Assembly (NCBI GenBank): GCA_910585995.1
Contig: CAJUGG010000027.1
Span: 1 to 38,112, forward strand
DNA: 38,112 nucleotides
Source: an uncultured Lachnospiraceae bacterium
Lineage (GTDB): Bacteria > Bacillota > Clostridia > Lachnospirales > Lachnospiraceae
Direction of reading: 5' to 3'
Shown here: positions 23,029 through 32,774 of the stretch, one piece after another
How the letters are laid out: each line of letters begins with the position of its first letter
Numbering within the stretch: the stretch's first letter is position 1
Notes under the pieces: model-generated
The model's input: only the letters and a program-made list of their open reading frames with translations
Told to the model about the DNA's origin: nothing
Database searches by the model: none
Position numbers and translations under genes: made by a program

Positions 23029-25875
23029 ATGCCAAAAGGATTATTAAACCAGACAGAGCAGACAAAGGAGATACAGCAGGCACAGATACTAGAAGACAGA
23101 CAGACCGAAGAAGAGATCTATGAAGGTATGCGGTCGGTCTTCGAGGATGCAGAGGCAGAAGTAGCGCGGGAGGAAGCCAGAAGACGACAGCAGATCCGGG
23201 ATATGAGGACCCAGCAGATTCGGGAAAGCTGCCAGATCCAGGTGCCGACAACCACGATCCGCGAAAACTCCTATGGAACTTCTTTTAAAGAAAATATCGG
23301 CGCAAAAAAAAGAGCGATGCGCATCAAAATGCGTGGTTCCAGACTGCGGCAAAAAGATATGGATGCGAAAGTCATGGAAGAAGCCAAAGGAAAATGGGAC
23401 CAGATCGTAAAGGAACGACAGTCCAAATATCTTACTTCTCCTCCGGCCTGTGAAGCAGATGATCTGTGGGCACTCTCTGCCTATCTGACAGACAATGCCG
23501 AGGAGAATCAGGTATTATTTCCGGAACAGACAGAAGGACGGACGCTGACACAGGAACAGACTAAGAACTGTATCAGGCAGTTTATGGATCTTCCCGTCAG
23601 GGCAGATCTTCGGACAGATACCACACTTGCCAAAGAGAGCGCACATCTCGAAGAACTTGCGGCCAAGACCGATGCGATGAAATATCTGCTCAGACAGCAT
23701 CCGGAGATGACCGAACATCTGACAGAGGATGAGACAGAAGATCTGAAGTTCAAGATCAATATCTTAGAGCAGGTTACGGATTATTACAGGATGCAGAAAA
23801 AAGTGATCACTCATCCATATTACCGAACCCATTATAATTCTGAAATCTCTCATAAATATAAGGAACAAGATACGCCGGAGCAGAAAAATCTGTCCATTAT
23901 GCTGTGGCAGGCAGAGCGCCTGCGTACCGCGGACTATGTGGCAGGAAATGGAGAGCATTATCGGTGGCTCTACAACTATCAGGAACCTATGACCGCACAG
24001 GAATGGCAGTATGCTCAACAGACAAAGGATCTGTTTTTAAAACATCACTCCGAGACAGAATATGGAAAAACGAAAGGTGTGATCGAAGATTCCCGTCATG
24101 CAGATTATTTCCGGGCGCATAATCAGGAGGGAGATCCCATCTATGATAGAATGATCGGTGAAAACTATCGGATCGTGGGATTTGACGACTATGATATGGG
24201 AGATACGTTCTGCCGCTTTTTGGCGACGCTACCCAGATGGAAGGCAATCCAGCATATGTCGCGGGAACAGTTAGAACAGATGATGCAGTCCTTAAGCCAA
24301 AGACCTGCCGATCCTGCGAATCAAGAGGAAGTACAGGCATGCAAACAGGCTAATATCCAGGGACTTAAGCTCTTTAAAGAGCAACTGGTCAAACAGATGC
24401 AGTATCTTAAGAACAAATACGGCAATGGTATGTATCTTCTGTCCCCGCAGGAGGTCGCTGACCACGAGGCAGAATTTATCAATGATTTTACCAATATGCA
24501 GACCTTGGGATGTTTTTGTGAATTTATTCGCAAACTGCCGAAAGAATTTGGTCTGTACGACGAGATGAATGAAGCAGATAAAGAACTGGTGCGGCTGGAA
24601 TCTTATTATCAAGGCTGTTCTCATGCAGAAGGTATGTCCCGCAATCTTTTCGCTTCGGATCAAACCTCTTATTCTCAGTATAAAATGGGTGTGGCAAATC
24701 TTGGTATTGCGCTGAATCATGTGGGAGATCAGTTGATCGAAGTCACAAACAGTATGCATCTGGACGTAAAATGGTATACTTTGTTCAATGATCAGGATGT
24801 GGAATTTGACGAACTGACCAGGTTTATAAAGTATAAACCTATGAAAGAATGGAAAGAAGAAGCCGGTACGGAACGTCCTTCCTGGAATCAGCTGTTCCCG
24901 GAGACTAAGACGATGTCGAGAAGAGATGCAGCCGTCTATTTCCTGCAGAAAGAATTTCAGGTTACGGAAGAAAAGAAGCGGCAATGGCGGCGGGAAGGCT
25001 TAGACTTTGGAGCGATCAACTATTTTGGCGTGGGAACGGATGATTTTCCGGTGATCAACGGGATCTACCGTCAGATCTTAGAGAGTGAAGAGCTGCAAAG
25101 AGAACACGGCATCACATCCCCCGAAGCTTTGGATGAACTAAGAGAACATGTACGGCAAAACGGCGAGATGCAGGTCTTTGACAAGACCGAGATGGGGTAT
25201 TCTCTGGCAGCCGCCAATATGCTTGACCGTCTTGACGCTATGAGAAGCATGACCGGCGGAGATACCGGGGCGCTCTTTGACCAGCTGACCGATGATCTCA
25301 ATGCCTTGATGATGGAGCATCACCAGCGTGCGAGTGAGTACCGAAGCGGCGAAGGAGACCGGATCTTTAATGATTTCAGCCGTTTTAAAGAGGCGCAGAA
25401 TCTCTGGCTCTATCCGCCTCATAAAGAGATCATGGAGAGAGTCATAGAACCGGAGATCCAAAAACAGCAGCCGGATGCGACTGTGACCCTTTCCGGGCTT
25501 ACGCTGCCAACGTTTAAAGAAAATTATGGAAGCGAAGAAGAAGCGGTTATCATGAGGGATCTACCGACGCTTCTAAAAGACAGACGCTTGAAAGAGGGCG
25601 CAGACCCGGCAGCATTCCAGGAGATCTTACAACAGTACAACCAGGAATTTGCTAAAGAACGTGTGTTCGTACGTATGAGAAATGCATTTTCCCAGGATGT
25701 ACTGTCTCCGGAAAAATACGAGCCTCTGTGGAACGAAATACCCAGAAAGCGCACGCTGTTCCAGCATGATATCTGCGGACGCCACCGGATCTGTGATGAA
25801 CGTAAGGAAGAGCTGTATCACCAGTTAGAACAGATGACAGAAGAAGTTCCTAAGACAGCAGAACAAAAGGAGTGA
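23029..25875 (+). CDS. Large protein of unknown function, possible CIS cargo
   Basis: This 948-residue soluble protein has no signal peptide or membrane helix that I can see. It begins with a charged, disordered-looking and helical region (MPKGLLNQTEQTKEIQQAQILED, then an Arg/Glu-rich stretch to about 115) with a basic KKRAMRIKMRGSRLRQKD patch. The rest is mixed helical, with Trp/Tyr-rich segments and no motif I can name. A disordered N-terminus of this sort is a common property of eCIS cargo proteins. It overlaps the start region of the ADP-ribosyltransferase gene, so the two are translationally linked. It could be a second toxin, a co-loaded cargo or the toxin's partner. I do not assign an activity. 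Confidence 0.6.
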   Translation: MPKGLLNQTEQTKEIQQAQILEDRQTEEEIYEGMRSVFEDAEAEVAREEARRRQQIRDMRTQQIRESCQIQVPTTTIRENSYGTSFKENIGAKKRAMRIKMRGSRLRQKDMDAKVMEEAKGKWDQIVKERQSKYLTSPPACEADDLWALSAYLTDNAEENQVLFPEQTEGRTLTQEQTKNCIRQFMDLPVRADLRTDTTLAKESAHLEELAAKTDAMKYLLRQHPEMTEHLTEDETEDLKFKINILEQVTDYYRMQKKVITHPYYRTHYNSEISHKYKEQDTPEQKNLSIMLWQAERLRTADYVAGNGEHYRWLYNYQEPMTAQEWQYAQQTKDLFLKHHSETEYGKTKGVIEDSRHADYFRAHNQEGDPIYDRMIGENYRIVGFDDYDMGDTFCRFLATLPRWKAIQHMSREQLEQMMQSLSQRPADPANQEEVQACKQANIQGLKLFKEQLVKQMQYLKNKYGNGMYLLSPQEVADHEAEFINDFTNMQTLGCFCEFIRKLPKEFGLYDEMNEADKELVRLESYYQGCSHAEGMSRNLFASDQTSYSQYKMGVANLGIALNHVGDQLIEVTNSMHLDVKWYTLFNDQDVEFDELTRFIKYKPMKEWKEEAGTERPSWNQLFPETKTMSRRDAAVYFLQKEFQVTEEKKRQWRREGLDFGAINYFGVGTDDFPVINGIYRQILESEELQREHGITSPEALDELREHVRQNGEMQVFDKTEMGYSLAAANMLDRLDAMRSMTGGDTGALFDQLTDDLNALMMEHHQRASEYRSGEGDRIFNDFSRFKEAQNLWLYPPHKEIMERVIEPEIQKQQPDATVTLSGLTLPTFKENYGSEEEAVIMRDLPTLLKDRRLKEGADPAAFQEILQQYNQEFAKERVFVRMRNAFSQDVLSPEKYEPLWNEIPRKRTLFQHDICGRHRICDERKEELYHQLEQMTEEVPKTAEQKE

Positions 25876-25880
25876 TCACG

Positions 25881-28142
25881 ATGGGGGATGCATATACGAA
25901 GGAAGCTTATAAACTCATCTATCAGCATCCAAACTGGCAGTCTACGGCACAGGAATATGAAGACAAATTCGCTGCCAATCTCTACAACAGCAGCCCTGTG
26001 CAGCAGGCAGCTACTATGGCGCTTACGAGACTGAGCGAGACGCTGACTGCTTACTATCGGCTGAAGAATCTCAACCAGGAACAGGCAGAAGATCTGGCAG
26101 CCATCGGGGAAGTGGCGGAGCAAATAAGCGGCCGCTCCCCCGATGACTGGAGAGTCTTAGAAGGCGCTCTGCTTCAGCGAAACAGCAAAAGCGGAGCCGG
26201 GCAAATCGGCCGCTGGCAGATGGGGGAAGTCGTCGAATCGCGGGAGGCGGCAAGCGTGCTGGGGATAGATCTGGAAGAGGGCGCCAGTTATCCGCTGTTT
26301 AATCCGGCGGACGCAGACCGTCTGAACTGGGGAAATATCCAGAATGTCTTTACCGACGGCAATCTAAGAGAGCAGATGACGATGCTCTATAATGGGATGT
26401 TTATCAATGGCGGCAAGACCAAGGAGGAGATCGAACAGAGCCGGTCACTAAAGAATCTTCTATTGAATATCACGCCGGAAGATATGCAGCAGATGCATGA
26501 TATGGGAGTCAGTACTGAGATTCCATTTGAACTTCTGAAGGAAATGGGGCATTATGATAAGAAAGAAGATCTCTTTGACACCTACTCGATGGCCAGAGAC
26601 TTAAAGCGCGGCAAAGACAAGTTAAAAAACAGAGGCAACTGGTTCACCAGATGGACTTCCGGGATTCAGAGGGCTTTCTCAGCGGCATTTTCCAGCAAGT
26701 TTCATAGAAGCAATAAAAAGAAAGCGCAGCAGAAGGGACTTGGACTGGAGCACTATGAGCGGCTGGATATCGGCTTATCCGAGCGGGAGATGATCAACGG
26801 ACTGGATGAAAAAGGCAACCTGATGTGGAAAGAAGGACAGTCCTATTTTCGCATGGATACGCCGGTGACGGCAGAAGGGATGCTGCAGACGGCCGGACCG
26901 TCGGGGACGACGCTTCGGATGCTGGGCGCCTATCGCCTCTTAGGAGCCAGCAAAAATGAGCTTCTGATGTTTCGTCTGGCGCTGATTGCCTGGATGGTCA
27001 GCAGCAGAGACCATTCGCTGTATGAGATCTTGGTCGGTTCTCACAATGCCGGAGTCAAGGGACGGGAAGATCTGTCTGAGGCTGCCAATATGTACCGGAC
27101 GATCGACCCGCTGTTTGAGGAACTGATCCGGCAGGAATACGCGCCAAACCATCGTTTCCCTCATGAGACGATCTATCTGGAGATCATCGACGAGCATATG
27201 AAGGATATCCATGGAGAAAACGGGGGCATCAAGAATCCTGAAAATGCAGAGGACATCTTTGAAGGAGAGTCAGCCTATGGGTATGCGGCCAAGATGTACA
27301 GCGGAAATCTGTATAAAATCATGAATACCTCCGACAAATACGGAGAGACGGCTGGCCGCATCCGGGTCTGGCTGTTAGATAAAGTCATTCCTGCCAATGC
27401 TTCCGAAGAGGATAAAAAGAAGGTCATCGGGTCGCAGAAAAAAGGATATGAAGTGGCGAAGCTCTCTCACCGGATGCTGTCAGATGCGATGGAAGTCTTA
27501 GGAAGCGCGGCGCCCAGAGTAGAAGAAGGACATGAGGAATTAGAAGAATACGATCCGCTGCGGGCAGAACAGGACAGAAGATACCAAGCGCAGTGGATGG
27601 ATATGTCGCATGCGTTTCGCGGCATCACCTACCGGGGAGGAAAGTTGACTTCCGCTATGAGGAAAAAAGGAAGCTTTGTCACAAACAGCTTTTTAAGTAC
27701 CTCGCTCCTGACGTCGACGGCGATGCATTTTTACAACCTTTCCAAGGAAAAAGACGAGAACCGGGCGGTCTTCCGGTTTCGGATGGAAGGAAAAGGCGCG
27801 ATCAATATCGCGGGCAACTCCTCTTACAGAGACGAGATGGAAGTGCTGATTCCAAGAGGCGCCACCTTCCAGGTCTTAGATACGCCAAAGCCTGCGTATT
27901 ATAACAAAGTGACCCAGGAAATCATCGAAGAAGAGAGACTGACAGAAGGTGAGAAAGCCGCCGTTTTGATCGACTTGGAGCAGGGCGAGGAGAGCTTCTG
28001 GCAGAGATGTCAGATCGTCGATCTGCAGGAGATGAGTGCTCCTGGAGAGCAGAGACGGCTTAACTCGGCAGAAAAGAACAACAAGAGGATAGGAGAACTC
28101 ATACGGATGATCGAGATGGCTGAAGCACAACATGCTGGTTAA
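25881..28142 (+). CDS. Putative ADP-ribosyltransferase effector (R-S-E class)
   Basis: This 753-residue protein has a C-terminal ADP-ribosyltransferase-like domain at about residues 575-690. It shows the three signatures of the C2/iota/VIP2 type: Arg585 in a YRGG motif, Ser606-Thr607-Ser608 in FLSTS, and the two glutamates Glu652-x-Glu654 in DEMEVLIPRGATFQVL. In this class an E-x-E pair usually goes with arginine as target residue. The N-terminal 570 residues are helical, with a basic patch KKKAQQKG near residue 275. No signal peptide is seen, fitting delivery by the tail and not by Sec. The start ATG 25881 is 7 bases after AAAGGAG; GTG 25872 overlapping the previous stop is possible. It is the best cargo candidate here; the substrate is unknown. 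Confidence 0.8.
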   Translation: MGDAYTKEAYKLIYQHPNWQSTAQEYEDKFAANLYNSSPVQQAATMALTRLSETLTAYYRLKNLNQEQAEDLAAIGEVAEQISGRSPDDWRVLEGALLQRNSKSGAGQIGRWQMGEVVESREAASVLGIDLEEGASYPLFNPADADRLNWGNIQNVFTDGNLREQMTMLYNGMFINGGKTKEEIEQSRSLKNLLLNITPEDMQQMHDMGVSTEIPFELLKEMGHYDKKEDLFDTYSMARDLKRGKDKLKNRGNWFTRWTSGIQRAFSAAFSSKFHRSNKKKAQQKGLGLEHYERLDIGLSEREMINGLDEKGNLMWKEGQSYFRMDTPVTAEGMLQTAGPSGTTLRMLGAYRLLGASKNELLMFRLALIAWMVSSRDHSLYEILVGSHNAGVKGREDLSEAANMYRTIDPLFEELIRQEYAPNHRFPHETIYLEIIDEHMKDIHGENGGIKNPENAEDIFEGESAYGYAAKMYSGNLYKIMNTSDKYGETAGRIRVWLLDKVIPANASEEDKKKVIGSQKKGYEVAKLSHRMLSDAMEVLGSAAPRVEEGHEELEEYDPLRAEQDRRYQAQWMDMSHAFRGITYRGGKLTSAMRKKGSFVTNSFLSTSLLTSTAMHFYNLSKEKDENRAVFRFRMEGKGAINIAGNSSYRDEMEVLIPRGATFQVLDTPKPAYYNKVTQEIIEEERLTEGEKAAVLIDLEQGEESFWQRCQIVDLQEMSAPGEQRRLNSAEKNNKRIGELIRMIEMAEAQHAG

Positions 28143-28154
28143 AGGGGGATATGG

Positions 28155-30356
28155 ATGCCAAAGACAGAAGAAGAAACTTATGGTTTTATCGAACTTTATT
28201 TTCCAGAGCAGGAAGAACATATGTTTGCTACGCAGGCAGAGCAGTGGAGCGCCTGGGAGCGTTTTATCGACCTGCTCTGCATGATCAGCCTGGTGATGAA
28301 AGATCACAGGCAGCCGGAGCGTCTGATGCGGATTGGGTGTCTGCTGGAGGACGAAGAGCTGGTAAAGTCGTTAGAGCCAAGAGAAGAGGCAGTATTTCCA
28401 TGCAGGGCCAGGGTACGGATGATCTATAAAGAACTGAAAAAAAGAGGAGAAGGCAAAGATATGCCTCTGTCCGGACTTTTGTCTCTGGATCTGAAACCTG
28501 TGGAAGTGATGGCATTTCTCCTGGCCGCCTGCGCGGACCGCAGCCGAAAATACGAGCGGATCTTCGGCGTCCTGCAAGAAGAAAAAACGATGATGGCCAA
28601 ACCCACGGCAGGACTTGTGCATGATCTGTGTGCATTATTTTTGGACGAGGAGGAAAATTCTCCTGGGATTCTCTTAGATGAAGACCGCTTTCTCAACCGT
28701 TTTTTGTTAAAGACGGAAAAAGATAATCCCAGGATGTCCCGACTGTCCCGTCCGATAACACTGAAAAAACCAGTGCTTTCTCTTCTCTATGGAAACACGG
28801 ACATATTAGGAGCGATGTCTTCTTGCGCTGAGATCTTGTGTCAGGGCGACACCCGGCAGATCATCTGCCACCAGGAGCTGTTATCACGTCTGCTAGAAGT
28901 ATTTACCCGGATGACCTTTTTAAAAGAAGAAGGACTGATACGCTTCAAAGGAGCAGCAGGGGCGGGGAAAAAATATCTGGCACAGGCGTTAGGAGACGCC
29001 CTGGGAATGGAAGTCTTATGTATCTACGGCAAACGCTTGCTGACGAGAAGCCCGGAAGAACGGATGGAGATCTTAGAAGAAGCAGTGCTAAAGACGGTGC
29101 TGGCGCAGCAGATCCTGTATCTGGATCTTTGCGGTCTCTGCCAGGAAGAGAGCGGACAGATCAAACAGATCCTCGTCTATTTACAGGATTACACAGGGAG
29201 ATTTCTGGTGGGGATGGATGCCGCCTGGATGGAAGAGATCAAGACGCAGGGCATCTCTTACCGGATCTGTGTGGATACCCCGGATGCCGATGCGCAGAAA
29301 CGATTCTGGACATATTTTATGGAGGAGTCAAGGATGCAGTTCGAGGAGGATATCAACCTGGATCAACTGGTATCTCTCTATGATCTGACGCCTCAGAAGA
29401 TCAAAGACACCTTGACTTGTCTGATGCTCTCTTCCCCTCTTAGAAAGTGCCCGAATGAAAAAGAGTATCGGTTTCTGATTTCGAAAAAAGAATTGGAGCA
29501 GGAGATTCAGAACCAGTGCAGTGCTGTCTTTGGCTGTTATGCTACCCGTCTGGAAAGTCCTTTTGTCTGGGAAGATCTGAAGCTGTCAAAAGAGAGTCAG
29601 AAATTGTTGCAACAAGCGTGCGACAGAGTCCGCTATCGAAGCGTCGTCCATCATACTTTTGGATTTGGCAAAAAGCTTTCATATGGCAGAGGACTCTCAA
29701 TCGTCCTTTATGGTCCTCCAGGCACCGGCAAGACGATGACTGCACAGGTACTGGCCAAAGAACTAGGACTCTCGATCTACCGCATCGATTTGTCGCAAAT
29801 TGGCAGTAAATATATCGGAGAGACGGAAAAAAATCTGGGAGCCATCTTTGATGCGGCCAGATTCTCCAATGCGGTGTTGTTTTTTGATGAAGCGGACGCC
29901 CTGTTTACCAAACGTACCGAAGTATCGAACTCCAACGACCGCCATGCCAACGCAGAGACTGCTTATTTACTGCAAAAGATCGAGGAATATTCCGGCGTAT
30001 CCATCTTAGCCACTAATGTGATGCAAAATTTTGACAATGCATTCAAGCGCCGCATGACCTTTATGATACCGATTGAGCAGCCAAATGAAGAGGAGCGGCT
30101 CCTTTTGTGGGAACATGCATTTCCCAAAGAGGCGCCTTTAGCCAAGGACATCTCCTTTGCCCTCTATGCACAGGTAGCAGAACTGACTGGCAGCGGCATC
30201 AAATCGGCAGCTCTGTCCGCCGCTTACCGGGCGGCAGCCGAGCACAGGGCCATCGAGCATAAAGACTTAGTGGAAGCCATTGATTTTGAATACCGCAGAA
30301 TCGGACGCACCGGGATCAGCCAGGAACTGTATACAGCACGATACAGGAATCAGTAA
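28155..30356 (+). CDS. AAA+ ATPase, Afp15/Pvc15-like, second copy
   Basis: This 733-residue protein is organised like the ATPase at 19827. The C-terminal active module has Walker A GPPGTGKT at 520-527, Walker B VLFFDEAD with Asp578-Glu579 and a NAFKRRM arginine finger. The upstream degenerate module has the P-loop-like GAAGAGKKYL near 266-275 and a LYLDL strand where Walker B would be. Similarity to the first copy is clear in the active module (for example YGRGLSI-L-G-PGTGK and the KYxGETEK motif in both) and weak elsewhere, so the duplication is old. The start ATG 28155 is supported by AAAGGGGG; another ATG at 28151 is in a wrong frame. It may act on a different cargo or form a mixed ring. 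Confidence 0.9.
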   Translation: MPKTEEETYGFIELYFPEQEEHMFATQAEQWSAWERFIDLLCMISLVMKDHRQPERLMRIGCLLEDEELVKSLEPREEAVFPCRARVRMIYKELKKRGEGKDMPLSGLLSLDLKPVEVMAFLLAACADRSRKYERIFGVLQEEKTMMAKPTAGLVHDLCALFLDEEENSPGILLDEDRFLNRFLLKTEKDNPRMSRLSRPITLKKPVLSLLYGNTDILGAMSSCAEILCQGDTRQIICHQELLSRLLEVFTRMTFLKEEGLIRFKGAAGAGKKYLAQALGDALGMEVLCIYGKRLLTRSPEERMEILEEAVLKTVLAQQILYLDLCGLCQEESGQIKQILVYLQDYTGRFLVGMDAAWMEEIKTQGISYRICVDTPDADAQKRFWTYFMEESRMQFEEDINLDQLVSLYDLTPQKIKDTLTCLMLSSPLRKCPNEKEYRFLISKKELEQEIQNQCSAVFGCYATRLESPFVWEDLKLSKESQKLLQQACDRVRYRSVVHHTFGFGKKLSYGRGLSIVLYGPPGTGKTMTAQVLAKELGLSIYRIDLSQIGSKYIGETEKNLGAIFDAARFSNAVLFFDEADALFTKRTEVSNSNDRHANAETAYLLQKIEEYSGVSILATNVMQNFDNAFKRRMTFMIPIEQPNEEERLLLWEHAFPKEAPLAKDISFALYAQVAELTGSGIKSAALSAAYRAAAEHRAIEHKDLVEAIDFEYRRIGRTGISQELYTARYRNQ

Positions 30357-30374
30357 GAAAGCGGAAGGGATATT

Positions 30375-32756
30375 ATGCCTAGTACAAGATATTTTCGTCC
30401 TAAAAAGGCGGCAAAAAAGATGAAATTAGCACAGGAGATGGGGCAGACCGTGTATCTGTACGGAGTGACCGGACTTGGGAAGACCTCATTTGTAAAAGAT
30501 TATTTAGGCCGCAGAAAGTATGCATATTATTCGGCAGAGAATTATACAAAATGGCAGTTTGAGATGCCGGAAAAAGGAAAACAGCAGATCATAGTCATCG
30601 ACGACCTCTATCTGATCACACAGCCGGAGCTTCGGGAGGAGATCTATCCGCTTTTGGAAAGTCTTGCACAGCAGCGCGAGGTATGGCTAATCCTTCTCTC
30701 CAGAAGCCCGATCCCCCGTTGGCTGATGCCTCTTTATGTGGATTATCTGTTTTGCATTATCGAAGAAAAGGATCTTTTGTTGAGCAGGGAGGAACAGGAT
30801 AGCTACTTTGAATCATTTGGCGTCTATCCCGGAGAGCAAGTCTCAGATCTTTTGTGGCAGCAGGGAAATGGGAATCCTCTGGTATACCGGATGATGACGT
30901 TAGAACTTCTGAAAATGGATGCCGGGCAGGAAGAGATGGATCAGGCGAAGATGGAAGAGGCATTTTTCAGAGGAAAAGATAAATTATGTCATTATCTGGA
31001 GACGCATGTCTATGATCAGTGGGATCTGGAACTGCAGGAATTTCTGATGGAATTATCCATCGTGGAAACCTTTGACATACAGATGGCCCAGATGATCACA
31101 GGCAAAAACAATGTGGAACAGCTGCTCGAACAAGCTATGGAAATCGGGGATTTTTTTGAGAAAAAGCGAAAAATCTATCAGTTCCGATACGGTTTTATGG
31201 AGTCTATGCGGCGGCGGCTGGCGCGAACCTGTACGCAGGAGCGCGTCCACAGGCTCTATTGTAATGCAGGACACTGCTATGAGATGAGAGGCGAGATCTC
31301 CCATGCGTTAAAAGCTTACAATGCCTGTCACGACGAAGAAGAGATCTCCAGGCTTCTGATCGTCAATGCCAGACAAAACCCCGCTCATGGGCACTATTTT
31401 GAACTGCGTCATTACTACCTGTCGTTGTCAGAGGATACTATTATGCAGAGCGCCGTACTAATCGCCTGCATGAGTATGCTGCAGTCCATCCTGATGAATG
31501 TGGAGGAGAGCGAGCGCTGGTATCAGTGTCTGAAGCAATATGCCGATACTCATACAGGAGCCGAGAGAAAAGAGGCCAAGAGTAAACTTCTCTATCTGGA
31601 TATCGGTCTGCCTCACCGGGGAAGTGTACAGCTGGCAGATATCCTGAAACAGGCTTATGCCCTTGTGCGGGAACGAAAAGTGATGCTTCCGGAATTTTCC
31701 GTCACCAGCAACCTGCCTTCTCAGATGAACGGCGGAAAAGACTTTTGCGAATGGAGCAGGCGAGATAAAGAACTGGCGGCAAGCATCGGAAAAGCGGTGT
31801 CTTTTGTAATGGGAAAATACGGCAAAGGCCTGGTGAGCCTGGCGCTGGCAGAGAGCTTTTTAGAAAAGGGCATGGACAGTTATGAGATCGTCTCCCTGGC
31901 AGAAAAGGGCCGGATACAGGCAGAGACGGTAGGAAAGACAGAACAGTGTTTTGTGGCTGTCTGGATACTGGCGCAGCTTTCCCTGTTAAGCGGACACGCA
32001 GAAGATGCTATGGAGCGGCTGAGAAGCTTTGAGAAGATGGCTAAAAAAGGAGCGGTGAAGCTTCTGCCAAATATCCGGGCAGTGGAATGTTGGATTGCGA
32101 TGTACCGGGGGAGGATGAAGGAAGTACAGGACTGGATGCAGGAAGCGCCGGATGAGAATCAGGAGTTCTGTACGATGGAGAGGCTGCGCTATTTGATCAA
32201 AGTGCGTGTATATATGTTAAATGGAAAATATGAACAGGCGTTTGGACTTTTGCAGAAACTTTTATACTATGCAAAAGTGATGCAGCGAACTTATGTTCAT
32301 ATAGAATCGACGTTATTGCTTTCGATCGTTTTATACCATATGGGATGGGGAGACTGGAAGCAGCCTATGCAGGAATGTATCTCTCAGGCAGAGAGTTATC
32401 ATTTTGTGAGAATCATCTCCAAAGAAGGCGGCGCTGTCTTAACGCTTTTGCGGGCAGAAGCATTTGTCTGGACAGACAAAGCCTATAAAAAACAGGTGTT
32501 GGAAGAGTGTCAGAAGATGGCGTCTTTTTATCCTTCTTATCTGAAAAAACATGTGGAAGGCGAGATCATCCTTCCGCCCAATGCATTGAAGATCTTACGG
32601 CTTCAGGCTAATGGCTATTCGGCGGAGCAGATCGCCAAACAGCTAGGCATCACGAAAAATACCATCAAATACCATAATAAAGAGACCTATAAAAAACTGG
32701 GCGTCACCAGCAAAGCGGCTGCGGTCAATGAGGCCAGAAACCGGGGACTTTTATGA
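30375..32756 (+). CDS. MalT/LuxR-type transcriptional regulator with P-loop
   Basis: This 793-residue protein has a STAND-type ATPase at the N-terminus (P-loop GVTGLGKTS at 30-38, Walker B-like IIVIDDLY near 75) and a central helical, TPR-like region rich in Cys/Tyr. A C-terminal LuxR helix-turn-helix lies at about 732-793: LRLQANGYSAEQIAKQLGITKNTIKYHNKETYKKLGV. Such MalT-like proteins oligomerise on ATP and inducer binding and activate promoters. It follows the second AAA+ gene by 18 bases and probably reads the same transcript. It is the only recognisable DNA-binding regulator in the window, so it is the first suspect for activating this locus. The inducer is not known. Confidence 0.85.
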   Translation: MPSTRYFRPKKAAKKMKLAQEMGQTVYLYGVTGLGKTSFVKDYLGRRKYAYYSAENYTKWQFEMPEKGKQQIIVIDDLYLITQPELREEIYPLLESLAQQREVWLILLSRSPIPRWLMPLYVDYLFCIIEEKDLLLSREEQDSYFESFGVYPGEQVSDLLWQQGNGNPLVYRMMTLELLKMDAGQEEMDQAKMEEAFFRGKDKLCHYLETHVYDQWDLELQEFLMELSIVETFDIQMAQMITGKNNVEQLLEQAMEIGDFFEKKRKIYQFRYGFMESMRRRLARTCTQERVHRLYCNAGHCYEMRGEISHALKAYNACHDEEEISRLLIVNARQNPAHGHYFELRHYYLSLSEDTIMQSAVLIACMSMLQSILMNVEESERWYQCLKQYADTHTGAERKEAKSKLLYLDIGLPHRGSVQLADILKQAYALVRERKVMLPEFSVTSNLPSQMNGGKDFCEWSRRDKELAASIGKAVSFVMGKYGKGLVSLALAESFLEKGMDSYEIVSLAEKGRIQAETVGKTEQCFVAVWILAQLSLLSGHAEDAMERLRSFEKMAKKGAVKLLPNIRAVECWIAMYRGRMKEVQDWMQEAPDENQEFCTMERLRYLIKVRVYMLNGKYEQAFGLLQKLLYYAKVMQRTYVHIESTLLLSIVLYHMGWGDWKQPMQECISQAESYHFVRIISKEGGAVLTLLRAEAFVWTDKAYKKQVLEECQKMASFYPSYLKKHVEGEIILPPNALKILRLQANGYSAEQIAKQLGITKNTIKYHNKETYKKLGVTSKAAAVNEARNRGLL

Positions 32757-32774
32757 CAGAAAGGATGAAATAAT

